From: a bacterium
GTDB taxonomy: Bacteria; Fidelibacterota; UBA2242
Direction: 5' to 3'
Length of the DNA: 10,254 nt
Assembly (NCBI GenBank): GCA_018895675.1
Contig: JAHIOG010000659.1
Span: forward strand, 1-10,254
In this document: piece by piece, positions 1 through 7,981 of the stretch
Position numbering within the stretch: position 1 is the first letter of the stretch
Layout of the letters: the number at the start of each line of letters is the position of its first letter
The notes under the pieces: model-generated
Database searches by the model: none
Seen by the model: only the letters and a program-made list of their open reading frames with translations
What the model was told of the DNA's origin: nothing
Program-made: the position numbers and the translations under genes

Positions 1-94
1 GTCCAATGTATCATATTGATCGTGTCTTGCGAAACATTCAGCAATTCAATCCACTCGCCGCCCCAGTCAGATTTCGGCACATACATAAATTCGT
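1..94 (-). repeat. Internal DNA repeat, copy B (start of third LTD)
   Basis: This segment matches 823-916 base for base except at about seven positions over 94 bases, an offset of 822 bp (274 codons). Both copies encode the same protein core, SDWGGEWIELLNVSQDT, and stay in frame. The copy may continue beyond the window edge. It points to recent duplication or gene conversion of an LTD+CARDB module. Confidence 0.85.
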
Positions 95-1844
95 TTAAAA
101 CAATTGCGTTCTCTGGTCCGCCAACGGTAAACAGACAACTATCCTGATCGTTTTCGGTGAGTTCATCCCCCTGACAAATAACAGCTGCAAAGAGCTGATA
201 AGCGCCGCCGTTTATTGTTTCAATTATTTGGGAGCCGGTGTGTGTTTTCCCCGATTCAATAGAATCCAATACGGTTATTGTTGATTCAAAAACAATATCT
301 GAATCCGACATCGCTGCCTGCGATACAACCGTAAAGCGAACAGAATATTGATATACGCTATTCATGCCGGTGTTTTTTATTCCGTAATTCATTTGTATCG
401 GTTCGCCATGCCTAGCGCACTGCGGCTGCGTTTCTATATAGTCCATTTCAAGGTCAATGTCTTTTATCATTCGGCTATTACGCGTGCCCGGCGTTCCACC
501 CGCCTGGTCATTCGAGAGCTCCCAGTTATCCGAATTGTTTCCATCTGTAAATGGATTGATCCTTTCCAGGGATACTCCCTGCTGATATCCCCAGGAGCTT
601 GAATATCCCAGCGCGTCTATTGTTTTTCCACATAAATCTCTTACGACAATGGAATCGCTGGTATTATTTAATGTTGGAATTGGAGAAGTACATTGAACAT
701 AAACCCCGCCTACATCCCAATAATACAACAATGTTGAATCCGAAGACAAAACAACATATGTCTCCGGAGGAATAAGAACGTCTTCTTCCGTAATAAAAAC
801 CCGGTTAGAATTGTCCGCGATCGTCCAATGTATCATGTTAATTGTGTCTTGCGAAACATTCAGCAATTCAATCCACTCGCCGCCCCAATCAGATTTCGGA
901 GCATACATAAATTCATTGATGACAACGCAGCCGGCACGGTAGGGAACTTTAAGATCGAATAAGAACGTATTGTTTCCCGGGGCGTCGTCTTCTGATATTA
1001 TCGAGCTAATCATCACTGTCTGCCCGGATTGGACGTTAGGCAAAGTTGGATATAGCACAACAGAATCACCCGCCTCTATGGATAGAATGTCTGTGTAGAG
1101 AATCTCCTCAATCCGAAGGATCGAATCTCCGTCGCTATCAATTCCAAAAACCAATTCGGCATCATTGACAGCATTCAAACCAACGTTCCGGATCGTAAGG
1201 TAGAATTCAACGGTAGCGCCCGGCTCTGGAAAAGTGTCGTCATAAAGAAGCCCAAATGCTATTATTGCCAGGTCAAAATCCCGGGGCGAAATGCTGTTTT
1301 TAAAACCTGGCGTTCCATAAAGTATGTTGCTGTTTCCCCAATTCCCCGGCTCATTAGGTCCGTCTAATAATATCTTCTCATCCGAATAACCTGCATCCTG
1401 GTCGGGTGTTGTAATTACAGAACTGAGAGTATCTCCGGATTCCGAAATAAGAAACAGTGTATCAGGCTCATTATCCGAAAGTCCTTTGTCAGCAAAATAT
1501 TTGTCCTGAATTGTTAATAATAACGTACTTTCTGGAATAATTTCGTCATACGTGCCTGAATTATGATAGTCTATATCTAAAATAAGTGCATATGAATTTG
1601 GTGCAAGAGTGTCTGAATTTGGAAAGTCTAACGTATCTACACTGCCATTTATCAATAAATATGTTCCTTGAAGAGATATGGTGGAATCGCCGTAATTGAC
1701 TATTTCAATAAACTCGTCATAAAAATCGGCTCCAACAGCATTAAACATAACCTCGTTGATTGATACTGTCTGTCCGCCCAGGAAAACAATCCGGGAAAAT
1801 AATAAGGTTGCGAACAATATTTGGAAATATTTATTTTTATTCAC
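1..1844 (-). CDS. Secreted lamin-tail-domain (LTD)/CARDB repeat protein, 3' end missing
   Basis: An open frame of 614 codons runs without a stop from a GTG at 1844 off the left edge. The N-terminus (MNKNKYFQILFATLLFSRI) is a Sec signal peptide ending near residue 25. Modules follow: a lamin-tail-like domain (about 25-165, opening SINEVMFN, with EFIEIVN), a CARDB-like Ig domain (about 186-300, 'VEFYLTIRNVG'), a second LTD (about 307-440, 'INEFMY', 'GEWIELLN'), a second CARDB-like domain (about 460-578, 'MNYGIKNTG') and the start of a third LTD. LTD proteins in bacteria are usually secreted or cell-surface and often accompany nucleases or adhesins; no enzyme domain is visible in this part. GTG is preferred because it gives a clean signal peptide, has AAAAGG 9 bases upstream and lies about 22 bases below the predicted transcription start. 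An in-frame ATG 20 codons upstream overlaps the -35 box. Domain calls are by eye; function is unknown. Confidence 0.85.
   Translation of the reverse strand, partial: MNKNKYFQILFATLLFSRIVFLGGQTVSINEVMFNAVGADFYDEFIEIVNYGDSTISLQGTYLLINGSVDTLDFPNSDTLAPNSYALILDIDYHNSGTYDEIIPESTLLLTIQDKYFADKGLSDNEPDTLFLISESGDTLSSVITTPDQDAGYSDEKILLDGPNEPGNWGNSNILYGTPGFKNSISPRDFDLAIIAFGLLYDDTFPEPGATVEFYLTIRNVGLNAVNDAELVFGIDSDGDSILRIEEILYTDILSIEAGDSVVLYPTLPNVQSGQTVMISSIISEDDAPGNNTFLFDLKVPYRAGCVVINEFMYAPKSDWGGEWIELLNVSQDTINMIHWTIADNSNRVFITEEDVLIPPETYVVLSSDSTLLYYWDVGGVYVQCTSPIPTLNNTSDSIVVRDLCGKTIDALGYSSSWGYQQGVSLERINPFTDGNNSDNWELSNDQAGGTPGTRNSRMIKDIDLEMDYIETQPQCARHGEPIQMNYGIKNTGMNSVYQYSVRFTVVSQAAMSDSDIVFESTITVLDSIESGKTHTGSQIIETINGGAYQLFAAVICQGDELTENDQDSCLFTVGGPENAIVLNEFMYVPKSDWGGEWIELLNVSQDTINMIHW
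823..916 (-). repeat. Internal DNA repeat, copy A (start of second LTD)
   Basis: Partner of the repeat at 1-94. Identity drops sharply beyond the 'EFMY' codons on one side, while the first LTD of the same gene (near 1770) shows only protein-level resemblance (INEVMFN, EFIEIVN). The second and third LTDs are therefore much more alike than either is to the first. Confidence 0.85.
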
Positions 1845-1872
1845 GGTTGTGAACCTTTTAGAATTCCACTTA

Positions 1873-1901
1873 ATTTTATGCCCTATATCACATAATGTCA
1901 A
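1873..1901 (-). promoter_or_regulatory. Sigma70-type promoter of the LTD protein gene
   Basis: On the minus strand a perfect TTGACA (1901-1896) is followed by a 17-base spacer and TAAAAT (1878-1873), one mismatch from the TATAAT consensus. Transcription would begin near 1866, giving a leader of about 22 bases with an AAAAGG ribosome site before the GTG start at 1844. It faces away from the plus-strand genes. Confidence 0.7.
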
Positions 1902-2016
1902 CATTAATATTCAATTTACTGTCATCAAAAAGAAAAAGATTGACATCTAAAAAGTTTAGTTAGAAATTAACATATACTTTGAAATGCTTTGGAGAAAAAT
2001 AACATGTCTTTTTTTT

Positions 2017-2090
2017 GCGGAAACAGGGCAACTTGCTCAATCCCCGCTGTAAAGGGTGAGAAGCGCCTGCTTTCAACCATTTATGATGGC
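2017..2090 (+). promoter_or_regulatory. Possible structured 5' leader RNA upstream of the beta-barrel gene
   Basis: The 74 bases hold several pairable arms: GCGG 2017-2020 with CCGC 2044-2047 enclosing GGGC/GCTC (2026-2029/2035-2038); GAAGC 2060-2064 with GCTTT 2069-2073 around a GCCT loop, extendable by GGT 2055-2057 with ACC 2076-2078; and CCAT 2077-2080 with ATGG 2086-2089. The last two options share C2077-C2078 and exclude each other. The stretch is more GC-rich than the AT-rich flanks. It lies 41 bases before the start codon. The order of short strings (GGAA, AATCC, CCCGC, CTGTAA) faintly recalls cobalamin riboswitches, but no B12 box is seen, so no class is assigned. Confidence 0.3.
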
Positions 2091-2130
2091 ATTAAATTAC
2101 TTTAGATAAAATTAATTTATGGAGGAAAAA

Positions 2131-3828
2131 ATGAAAAAGTTTATGCAAATTAGTCTCATAATCGTATTGACTGTTGTAGTTGTTTTTCCACAACAGGGCA
2201 AGTACCAAAGAAAATCGGTTAGTTCGGTAGAATCTGTATGGTTCAAATCAGACGCTTTGCAGAAAGGTATGAAATTTGATTATGAATTTTTCGACAAAAT
2301 GGTGGACTTTTACATTGAAGTGGAACGTTTTGATTACAATGTACTGCCTGAAAATCTCCTGACTGACTTTCGTAAACAAGCAAACGAACTGGAGACAATT
2401 ACTTCTGATAAGCTTGGAGAATTGTTAGAAAATACTATTGGAAAGAAAATCTTGGAAATCCTGAATTCACCTGATGTTAAAAAGAATCGGGGCTTGATGT
2501 TGAAAGATGAATCTGCCTTTCAATCATTTGCCGCAACAAAGGCGAAATCTTTAGGGCTTACTGAAAATGAACTCGCTATGTTGATGAACAGCGCATATAT
2601 TTATCTGCCTTTCATTACTTCTATGACGGAGAAAATCGATAAAGAAAAAGACATTACAGTTACAATAGAAGGCGGTATTCTTTGGTATAATTTGAAAGTG
2701 GACAAAAATACAGAAGATATTTCAATTCGTAAACTAATATCAGCGACTACATCAGGAATTGGATCAGCAACAAAAGGCGATAAAGATTACAACAAATACA
2801 AGTTTGGTTCAGAGGTATTTAAAACAACTCCAAACCAATATGCCCAATATGATGCAACTCTTGCCTGGGCAAAAAACCTTGGCGTAAAAACTAAAGAAAT
2901 TGATGCATTTAAACTCACTGCTCAAATTGTAGAAGCTGTTGGTAGAAAATATTCATTTTCACTTGGCGCTAAAGAAGGCGTCCATCTTGATGATGGGTTT
3001 CATCTTATTGAAATAGAAGAAGATGCCTCAGGTGATGAAATCTCTAATAAAGTCGGGTTCATGCGGGTACTAAAAACCGGGCAAAATAAGAATGATCCTA
3101 CTGCATACAGCAAAGCGATTCAACTTCTTGGCAGAAAAGTAGATATCGGAACCATCGTACATGAACATCCACGTTTGGGAATTGATACCAGATTTAAAAT
3201 CGGTATGATAAGTGGAATGAATATCGAAGCAGACCACACCTATAATGCTTTTGTTGGAGGTAATATACTTGATGAAGACGCAACCAGCGCTTTTGGAGCA
3301 AATTTTTCATTTGCTTATAATCTGGCTCCAATTGTAGGTATTACTCAGACATTTTTAGATATTGATATTGGGGCAGGAGTCCCTTTAGCAAAATATAATA
3401 AAGATGTAGATGGCTCCGCTTTTCTATTGGCTGTATACACTGGACTTACGAAAAAAGTCTGGTTTGGTGGATCCAATGTTGGAGTACATGCCTGGTTCGG
3501 GTATGATATGCTCTCAATGCCTTTTGAGGTTTCAGATGAAAAATATTCATATGATGTCTCCGCATTAGGCGCTAAATTTGGGGCAGTTTACGAATATCTA
3601 TTTAATCCGGATTTGAGTTTTAATGTCGGACTCGGATATAAACTGGGTTTTGCTCCCTCCTTAGTTGAAATTACCGATGAAGATGGTGATGCCGTTTGGG
3701 AAGGTGATGAAGCCGATTTTGAAGATATGAAATTAGGCGGCATTACCTTTACCGCAGGCATTAATTATTCTCTTGGAGAATTGCCTATTAATATTTTTGG
3801 ATTTCTTGATCCATTTAAAAAGTACTAA
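2131..3828 (+). CDS. Exported protein with predicted outer-membrane beta-barrel C-terminus
   Basis: The protein has 565 residues. The start is set at 2131 because GGAGG lies at 2121-2125, just upstream; the earlier in-frame ATG at 2119 overlaps that ribosome site. A Sec signal peptide (MKKFMQISLIIVLTVVVVFP) is followed by a helical region (about 25-270). Next comes a compact beta-rich segment (about 273-346, 'KEGVHLDDGFHL' to 'GRKVDIGTIVHEHP') that recalls the C-terminal domain of FlgT-type proteins. From about 350 to the end, alternating hydrophobic and aromatic strands (FGANFSFAYNLAP, VGVHAWFGYDML, FNVGLGYKLGF, ITFTAGINYSLG) end in a terminal Tyr, typical of outer-membrane barrels. The roughly 215-residue barrel could hold 8-10 strands. 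It is 71 bp upstream of the next gene, with no terminator seen, so co-transcription is likely. No known family name is recognised; the topology is inferred. Confidence 0.75.
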   Translation: MKKFMQISLIIVLTVVVVFPQQGKYQRKSVSSVESVWFKSDALQKGMKFDYEFFDKMVDFYIEVERFDYNVLPENLLTDFRKQANELETITSDKLGELLENTIGKKILEILNSPDVKKNRGLMLKDESAFQSFAATKAKSLGLTENELAMLMNSAYIYLPFITSMTEKIDKEKDITVTIEGGILWYNLKVDKNTEDISIRKLISATTSGIGSATKGDKDYNKYKFGSEVFKTTPNQYAQYDATLAWAKNLGVKTKEIDAFKLTAQIVEAVGRKYSFSLGAKEGVHLDDGFHLIEIEEDASGDEISNKVGFMRVLKTGQNKNDPTAYSKAIQLLGRKVDIGTIVHEHPRLGIDTRFKIGMISGMNIEADHTYNAFVGGNILDEDATSAFGANFSFAYNLAPIVGITQTFLDIDIGAGVPLAKYNKDVDGSAFLLAVYTGLTKKVWFGGSNVGVHAWFGYDMLSMPFEVSDEKYSYDVSALGAKFGAVYEYLFNPDLSFNVGLGYKLGFAPSLVEITDEDGDAVWEGDEADFEDMKLGGITFTAGINYSLGELPINIFGFLDPFKKY

Positions 3829-3899
3829 CGATAGGATAGGGAGATAGTTGTATTTTTTCAATATACATTTATTTTTAATTAATAATTAAGGAGGAAGCG

Positions 3900-5186
3900 A
3901 TGAAATCATTACACAAACTTGCAGCGTTTCTTTTGATTTTTCTTTTCGTTATCACAAGTCTCTATTCCCAATATCCTGAATCCAAGGAAGCAACCTTAAT
4001 CGAATCTGTTTCATCGGCAGAGGTGTTGATTGAAGCAACTGGGATTTATAAGTCAAAGGAGAAAAGCGAAAGAAAAGCCAGGAAACAAGTTGAAGAAAAA
4101 GGTGTGTCTAATGCAATCAAAGATGCCAAGAAATCAGCAGTTTACTTTGTGTTATTTGGCGGTACGGACCCACTGATCTCTACTACGGAAGAAAGACAAA
4201 TATTTGAGCCGCACGTCGCATTTTTTTTCAATACAGATAATATCAGCCGCTATATTTCATGGGAAGAAATAACGATACGGAAAAAAGTAAAAACCGATGG
4301 TGGAAAAGGAATAAAAGTCACAAAACGTTTTAAAGTTAATAAAGAAATTCTGAGTAAAGACCTCGAATCTTACAACATTTTAGCCGCCAGAGCGGATTTA
4401 GCTGACGCTATCGGAAATCCATTTATCATGGTTATTCCTGCAACGGGAAAAGGCGAAAATCCTATTGAGCTCCTTCAAACAGACCCAAAAGTGAGGCACG
4501 CTGCTTCCGTCGTGGAAAGTTATTTAACCGCCCGGAAATACGACGTTGTTGTACCGGAACAGCAGGCAAATCTGGAAGATCTCGCAAAAGCACAACAATC
4601 ATTAGCCGATCAAGAAGAGGACTATGCCTATCAATTGGCGCTTTCAATAGGCAGCGATGTTTATATTACGTTCGCTGGCGCTGTCGAAAAATCCGGTTAT
4701 GGAACTGAGAAATATTCCTTAATAGCCCGGGCTTATGAAACAACAACGGCCAGACTCCTCGGCACAGAAACAGGTTACAGTCAGGCACGCCAGGGCGAAA
4801 TCATGGTTTCCATTGAAGAAGCAATGAACGATGCGATTGACAAGGTACTCTCAAGAATTAACAATTACTGGAAAGATGATTTAAAGCGTGGTATTCAGTA
4901 CAAATTGATCGTTAGCATTACCACAGACCTCGATGAAGATGAGGTGGAAGAGATACAATTTGCTTTTGCCGACGCCGTTGAAGAAATTTCAAAAAACTAT
5001 AAAGAGAATATTGTTACCAATCAAACTTTAGATTATTTGCTCTGGTGTGATCATGATAAGTATGACAAATCAAGTAAAGTTTACAGGTATATCAAGAAGG
5101 CGTTTACTGATGCTGAACTTGGCGCTTCTTTACGCAGTATAAACATCAACCGTAAGATGATTTTACTTAAAATTGAATCGGAGTAA
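3900..5186 (+). CDS. Exported DUF6175-like protein with FlgT_N/LPP20-like N-terminal domain
   Basis: The protein has 428 residues, with a strong AAGGAGG at 3888-3894 and a signal peptide ending near residue 23 (ITSLYSQ). Residues about 40-160 look like a FlgT_N/LPP20-type domain: a strand (VLIEATGIY) followed by an Ala/Lys-rich helix (SERKARKQVEEKGVSNAI), then strands ending 'KVTKRFKVNKEIL'. From Asn173 (NPFIMVIPATGKG) to the end it resembles the uncharacterised DUF6175 family of FCB bacteria, whose fold looks like the TolB-N/FlgT middle domain: 'DVYITFAGAVEKSG', 'RAYETTTARLLGTETG' and 'KRGIQYKLIVSI'. The likely location is the periplasm, or the periplasmic face of a membrane. It stands second in the unit, with the next gene only 5 bp downstream. 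The family assignment is from memory of the family's pattern and needs a profile search; no enzymatic motif is visible. Confidence 0.75.
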   Translation: MKSLHKLAAFLLIFLFVITSLYSQYPESKEATLIESVSSAEVLIEATGIYKSKEKSERKARKQVEEKGVSNAIKDAKKSAVYFVLFGGTDPLISTTEERQIFEPHVAFFFNTDNISRYISWEEITIRKKVKTDGGKGIKVTKRFKVNKEILSKDLESYNILAARADLADAIGNPFIMVIPATGKGENPIELLQTDPKVRHAASVVESYLTARKYDVVVPEQQANLEDLAKAQQSLADQEEDYAYQLALSIGSDVYITFAGAVEKSGYGTEKYSLIARAYETTTARLLGTETGYSQARQGEIMVSIEEAMNDAIDKVLSRINNYWKDDLKRGIQYKLIVSITTDLDEDEVEEIQFAFADAVEEISKNYKENIVTNQTLDYLLWCDHDKYDKSSKVYRYIKKAFTDAELGASLRSININRKMILLKIESE

Positions 5187-5191
5187 CAATA

Positions 5192-7021
5192 ATGTATAGA
5201 AAAACTATAAAAAAGATATTTCTTTTATCTTTGATAATTTTTAGCCTTGCTTTTGCAAAAATTCCCAAATGGTACACAAAGACAGAGCTACCGGGCTATA
5301 CACTTGATCTTTATATCACCGGCACTGGCAGTGGTGCAAGTTATGATGAAGCTATTACAAAGGCACAAGCCACTATCGCCTCTCAATTGCGTGTTACAAT
5401 CAAATCGGAATTGACCTCAATCGAAAAGGAAATCAATGAGGATGATCGTATTTCCTATATGAATCTCTTTGAAAGCACCTCAAACTCTATAGTGAACGAA
5501 ACAGTGGAAGGCATTGAAATCATTAAAAAAGATAAATCGGAAGGTGTACATTATGTCTTTGCGGTATTGAGTAAAGAAAAATTTTCCGCCGGATTGAAAG
5601 CAGAACTAGACAACCTCTGGAACCAAATTGTAAGTTTAACATCTAACGCCAGGGAATTAAAAGGACAGGGGAAAATATTCGCATCTCTGGAAAATTATAC
5701 CGATACACAAGAGTTAATAACACCATTTTATACAAAAAAGGCATTCTATGATGCAATTGCCTACTCCCCTTACATTATTACGGAAAGCATCTCTCTTGGT
5801 GATTTGAATTCGGAAATCAGAGGAATACTAGCTGGAGTTCAAGTTAATTTAATTTCAGGTGATAACCAGACCGGAACTGTTGGAAAACCCTTACCGGAAC
5901 CAATTATATTCCAGGTCAATTACAGGCTTGGGGCTCCTGAGGATATTACGCCTATTCCAAACATGCCTTTAATCATCAAATATGGTGATGGCAATCTTGT
6001 AGAAAAGCTAACCACCGACCAGTATGGAAAAGCCAGCTGTTATGTGACAACCTATTCTAGTGGAACTTCCATGGAAAAAATTATAGCCCGACCGAATTTA
6101 TACAAGCTACCTGCTCTTTATAGAAAATATTTAAATAAAGCCGAATGCGTGGCTCGTTTTAAAATAAGCGAAGAGAAAACACTTAGTTTTGCCGTAAAAA
6201 TAAAAGATGAAAAAGGTAAAACCCTGTCCACGGTGGAGCGTAGTCTGAGCCGTGATATTGAAAAAATGGGACACATTGTTAATCCTGAATCAAATGTCTT
6301 ATTAAACGGTGTTGTTGAACTTATTAGCACCGAAGAAATAGAGGGATATGGCGGGAAACAATATATGGTTATATCTGAACTATCATTATCAATGGTAAAT
6401 CTATCTGACAATGAAGAAATTGCCAGCCTGACGGCAAAAGGAAAAGGGATGCATGAACTTGAGAAAAAGGCTGTTGATGCTTCTTATAAAAAAATAACGA
6501 CCGGCAAAAAAGAGCTTGCTGAAATGTTAGCTAAAGCTGAGAATATCCCTTTCTCAAGAATCAAGTCTCCCGCTATCGAACAGCCTATAGAAGAAGAAAT
6601 TATTGAAAAACCCACTCTTAAAGAAAAACCAATTGAAAAACCCTCTTTATCCAGGATAGTGAAGAAGAATGGTTTTACCATCGAACTGCAAAAATGCGAA
6701 ATGTTAGACAGAGACGTTACCTTTTACCTTGAAGTCACTAACAATGAAGAAGATGATCGAAATTTTACGGTAAGATACGGTAATACAGAAATCTTCGATG
6801 ATTTAGGAAATGAATATAAAATATCATGGGTTAAAATTGCCAACAAGAAATATACATTTCGCGGATATGGCCAACTCGCTATGAAACTAGTATCAACAGT
6901 TCCTGTTAAAACCATTCTCTACTTTGAAAAAATAACAAAGAGAGCGGAAAATATTACACTTTTACAAATAAACTGTGTTGATTTTATAGCTGAATTTAGA
7001 GATATTCCTTTAAAAAAATGA
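5192..7021 (+). CDS. Large exported LPP20-domain protein with beta-rich C-terminus
   Basis: The protein has 609 residues. GGAG at 5180-5183 overlaps the end of the preceding gene, and the 5-bp gap implies one operon. A Sec signal peptide ends at about Ala22 (SLAFA). An LPP20-type domain spans about 24-135: 'IPKWY', strand 'LYITGTGSG', Ala-rich helix 'EAITKAQATIASQLRVTI', closing strand 'VHYVFAVLSKEKF'. A helical hairpin (135-190) leads to an Ig-like stretch (about 235-310, 'MPLIIKYGDGNLVEKLTTD', 'GKASCYVTT') and an alpha/beta segment (about 325-455). A charged Pro/Glu/Lys linker with a 10-residue repeat (about 470-487) precedes a C-terminal beta-sandwich-like domain (about 492-600) with 'VTFYLEVTNNEEDDRNFTV'. 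The family of the latter parts is not recognised. Its role is probably structural or as an assembly factor in the periplasm; this is inferred. Confidence 0.75.
   Translation: MYRKTIKKIFLLSLIIFSLAFAKIPKWYTKTELPGYTLDLYITGTGSGASYDEAITKAQATIASQLRVTIKSELTSIEKEINEDDRISYMNLFESTSNSIVNETVEGIEIIKKDKSEGVHYVFAVLSKEKFSAGLKAELDNLWNQIVSLTSNARELKGQGKIFASLENYTDTQELITPFYTKKAFYDAIAYSPYIITESISLGDLNSEIRGILAGVQVNLISGDNQTGTVGKPLPEPIIFQVNYRLGAPEDITPIPNMPLIIKYGDGNLVEKLTTDQYGKASCYVTTYSSGTSMEKIIARPNLYKLPALYRKYLNKAECVARFKISEEKTLSFAVKIKDEKGKTLSTVERSLSRDIEKMGHIVNPESNVLLNGVVELISTEEIEGYGGKQYMVISELSLSMVNLSDNEEIASLTAKGKGMHELEKKAVDASYKKITTGKKELAEMLAKAENIPFSRIKSPAIEQPIEEEIIEKPTLKEKPIEKPSLSRIVKKNGFTIELQKCEMLDRDVTFYLEVTNNEEDDRNFTVRYGNTEIFDDLGNEYKISWVKIANKKYTFRGYGQLAMKLVSTVPVKTILYFEKITKRAENITLLQINCVDFIAEFRDIPLKK
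6602..6643 (+). repeat. Short in-frame direct repeat in the linker of the LPP20 protein
   Basis: ATTGAAAAACCC occurs at 6602-6613 and again at 6632-6643, a 30-bp period that keeps frame and encodes the repeated IEKP of a flexible Pro/Glu/Lys linker. It may vary in copy number between strains. Confidence 0.7.
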
Positions 7022-7208
7022 TGTGAGATGCAAAGAGAACCTGTCTGTCGAAGTAGAAAAGAAATTTTTATCCAATTCCCGCGTGGTGAAATGTTGTATG
7101 CATCGGGTTATAATAAAAGTTATATGATAAATTTAAAAATGTCAGAAAAGAAGTTGCTTTTTTTACAAACAGCCGAAAACACCTAAATAAATCGAAAGGA
7201 GAAAGAAA

Positions 7209-7760
7209 ATGAAGAAGTTAATCGTAATCGCACTGTTAATTCCACTGGCTCTGATGCTGGTAAATTGCGGAGGCCCGCCAAAAGCAAAAATGCAGGATAT
7301 TCCTGAGTGGTACCTGAACCCTCCACAGGCAGAGGACGTACTTTATGAAGCCGGCGATGCCGCCAAGATGAGTATGGCTCTTGCTAAAGAAGCTGCCGAC
7401 TCTCGTGCAAGAGACGGAATCGCACGGGCTATCGAGGTGAAGGTCTCTAACATGTTGAAAAACTTCATGCAGCAAAGTGGACTGGGAGAAGATGCTGAGG
7501 CGCTGGAATTCACATCCTCTGTCAGCAAGCAAGTGGCTAATACGGTACTTAGCGGTTGTCGTATTACCAAGAGAGAGATGAAAACCGAAGGAAGTCAGTA
7601 TCATGCTTATTCTTTAGCGGAATATAACTTGAATCCGTTAATTCAGGAAACTCTGAACCAGGCTAAAAAACAGAAGTCTCTTTATAATGAGGCTAAAGCT
7701 AATCTGAGCTTTGATGATCTTGAGAAAGAAATCGGGAAGCTGGAAGCTGTAAGAGAGTAA
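7209..7760 (+). CDS. LPP20-family lipoprotein, FlgP-like
   Basis: The protein has 183 residues. A ribosome site (AAAGGAG, about 7195-7201) precedes the ATG. A lipoprotein signal peptide ends in the lipobox LVN-Cys20; Asn at -1 is unusual but the context (hydrophobic core, then CGGPP) is convincing. One LPP20 domain follows at about 31-140: 'IPEWYLNPP', strand 'VLYEAGDAAKM', long Ala-rich helix 'ALAKEAADSRARDGIARAI', later helix 'FTSSVSKQVANTVLSGCRI' and closing strand 'YHAYSLAEYNL'. A charged helical tail ends the protein. Size and architecture match the FlgP/LPP20 lipoproteins, which in Vibrio and Campylobacter coat the outer membrane around the flagellum. Here no flagellar gene is near, so a flagellar role is not implied. 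It is 187 bp below the previous gene, with a TATAAT (7109-7114) but no good -35, and is followed by a terminator. Confidence 0.85.
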   Translation: MKKLIVIALLIPLALMLVNCGGPPKAKMQDIPEWYLNPPQAEDVLYEAGDAAKMSMALAKEAADSRARDGIARAIEVKVSNMLKNFMQQSGLGEDAEALEFTSSVSKQVANTVLSGCRITKREMKTEGSQYHAYSLAEYNLNPLIQETLNQAKKQKSLYNEAKANLSFDDLEKEIGKLEAVRE

Positions 7761-7771
7761 AAAGAGTGCTT

Positions 7772-7822
7772 AAATGCCTGCCCGTCACAATGTATCGGGA
7801 TGGGTAGGCATTTCCTTTCTTT
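7772..7822 (+). terminator. Rho-independent-like terminator after the LPP20 lipoprotein gene
   Basis: AAATGCCTGCCC (7772-7783) pairs with GGGTAGGCATTT (7802-7813), a 12-bp stem with one G-U pair and an 18-base loop, followed by the pyrimidine run CCTTTCTTT. It starts 11 bases after the stop codon and closes the 2131-7760 gene set. Confidence 0.75.
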
Positions 7823-7847
7823 GCAATTCTGAACAAATCTCGAAATC

Positions 7848-7961
7848 AACCAAACTTAAGTTAAGTCACCAAAAGATTGTTAATTACGGAAGTTAGTCTA
7901 AATATCAAATCAAGGATTGACCGGTTGAAATGATTTTATAAGAATTGACTCAAGTTTGGTT
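7848..7961. repeat. Intergenic inverted repeat flanking the leader of the next gene
   Basis: AACCAAACTT at 7848-7857 is an exact inverted match to AAGTTTGGTT at 7952-7961, and after one mismatch three further pairs follow inwards. The arms enclose about 94 bases of AT-rich sequence that lead into the gene at 7982. It may be a long-range RNA stem or the footprint of a small element; no coding sequence or clear promoter was found between the arms, although TTGACC (7917-7922) is followed at 14 bases by TATAAG. Confidence 0.4.
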
Positions 7962-7981
7962 CATATTTTGAAAGCATTGAT

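Noticed and set aside
348..602. 84-codon plus-strand open frame
   Set aside because: It lies wholly inside the minus-strand LTD/CARDB gene, lacks a ribosome site and has an unnatural composition; it is a shadow frame.
1756..1950. 64-codon plus-strand open frame
   Set aside because: It overlaps the start and promoter of the minus-strand gene and has no ribosome site or protein-like pattern.
1940..1978. Plus-strand promoter from TTGACA (1940-1945) and TATACT (1973-1978)
   Set aside because: The spacing is 27 bases, too long for sigma70, and no -10 box lies 16-18 bases after the TTGACA. The TATACTTTG also misses the Bacteroidetes TAnnTTTG spacing by one base.
2017..2090. Calling a cobalamin or c-di-GMP-I riboswitch
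   Set aside because: Only short strings match (CCCGC, CTGTAA; ACAGGGCAA). The B12 box and the GACGCAAAGC core are missing, so no class is named.
7146..7164. Weak terminator AAAAGAAG-TTG-CTTTTTTT
   Set aside because: The stem is nearly all A-T with a three-base loop, so it is unlikely to be stable; it may simply be AT-rich leader.
7236..7604. 122-codon and 75-codon minus-strand open frames
   Set aside because: Both are antisense to the well-supported LPP20 lipoprotein gene and have no recognisable features of their own.
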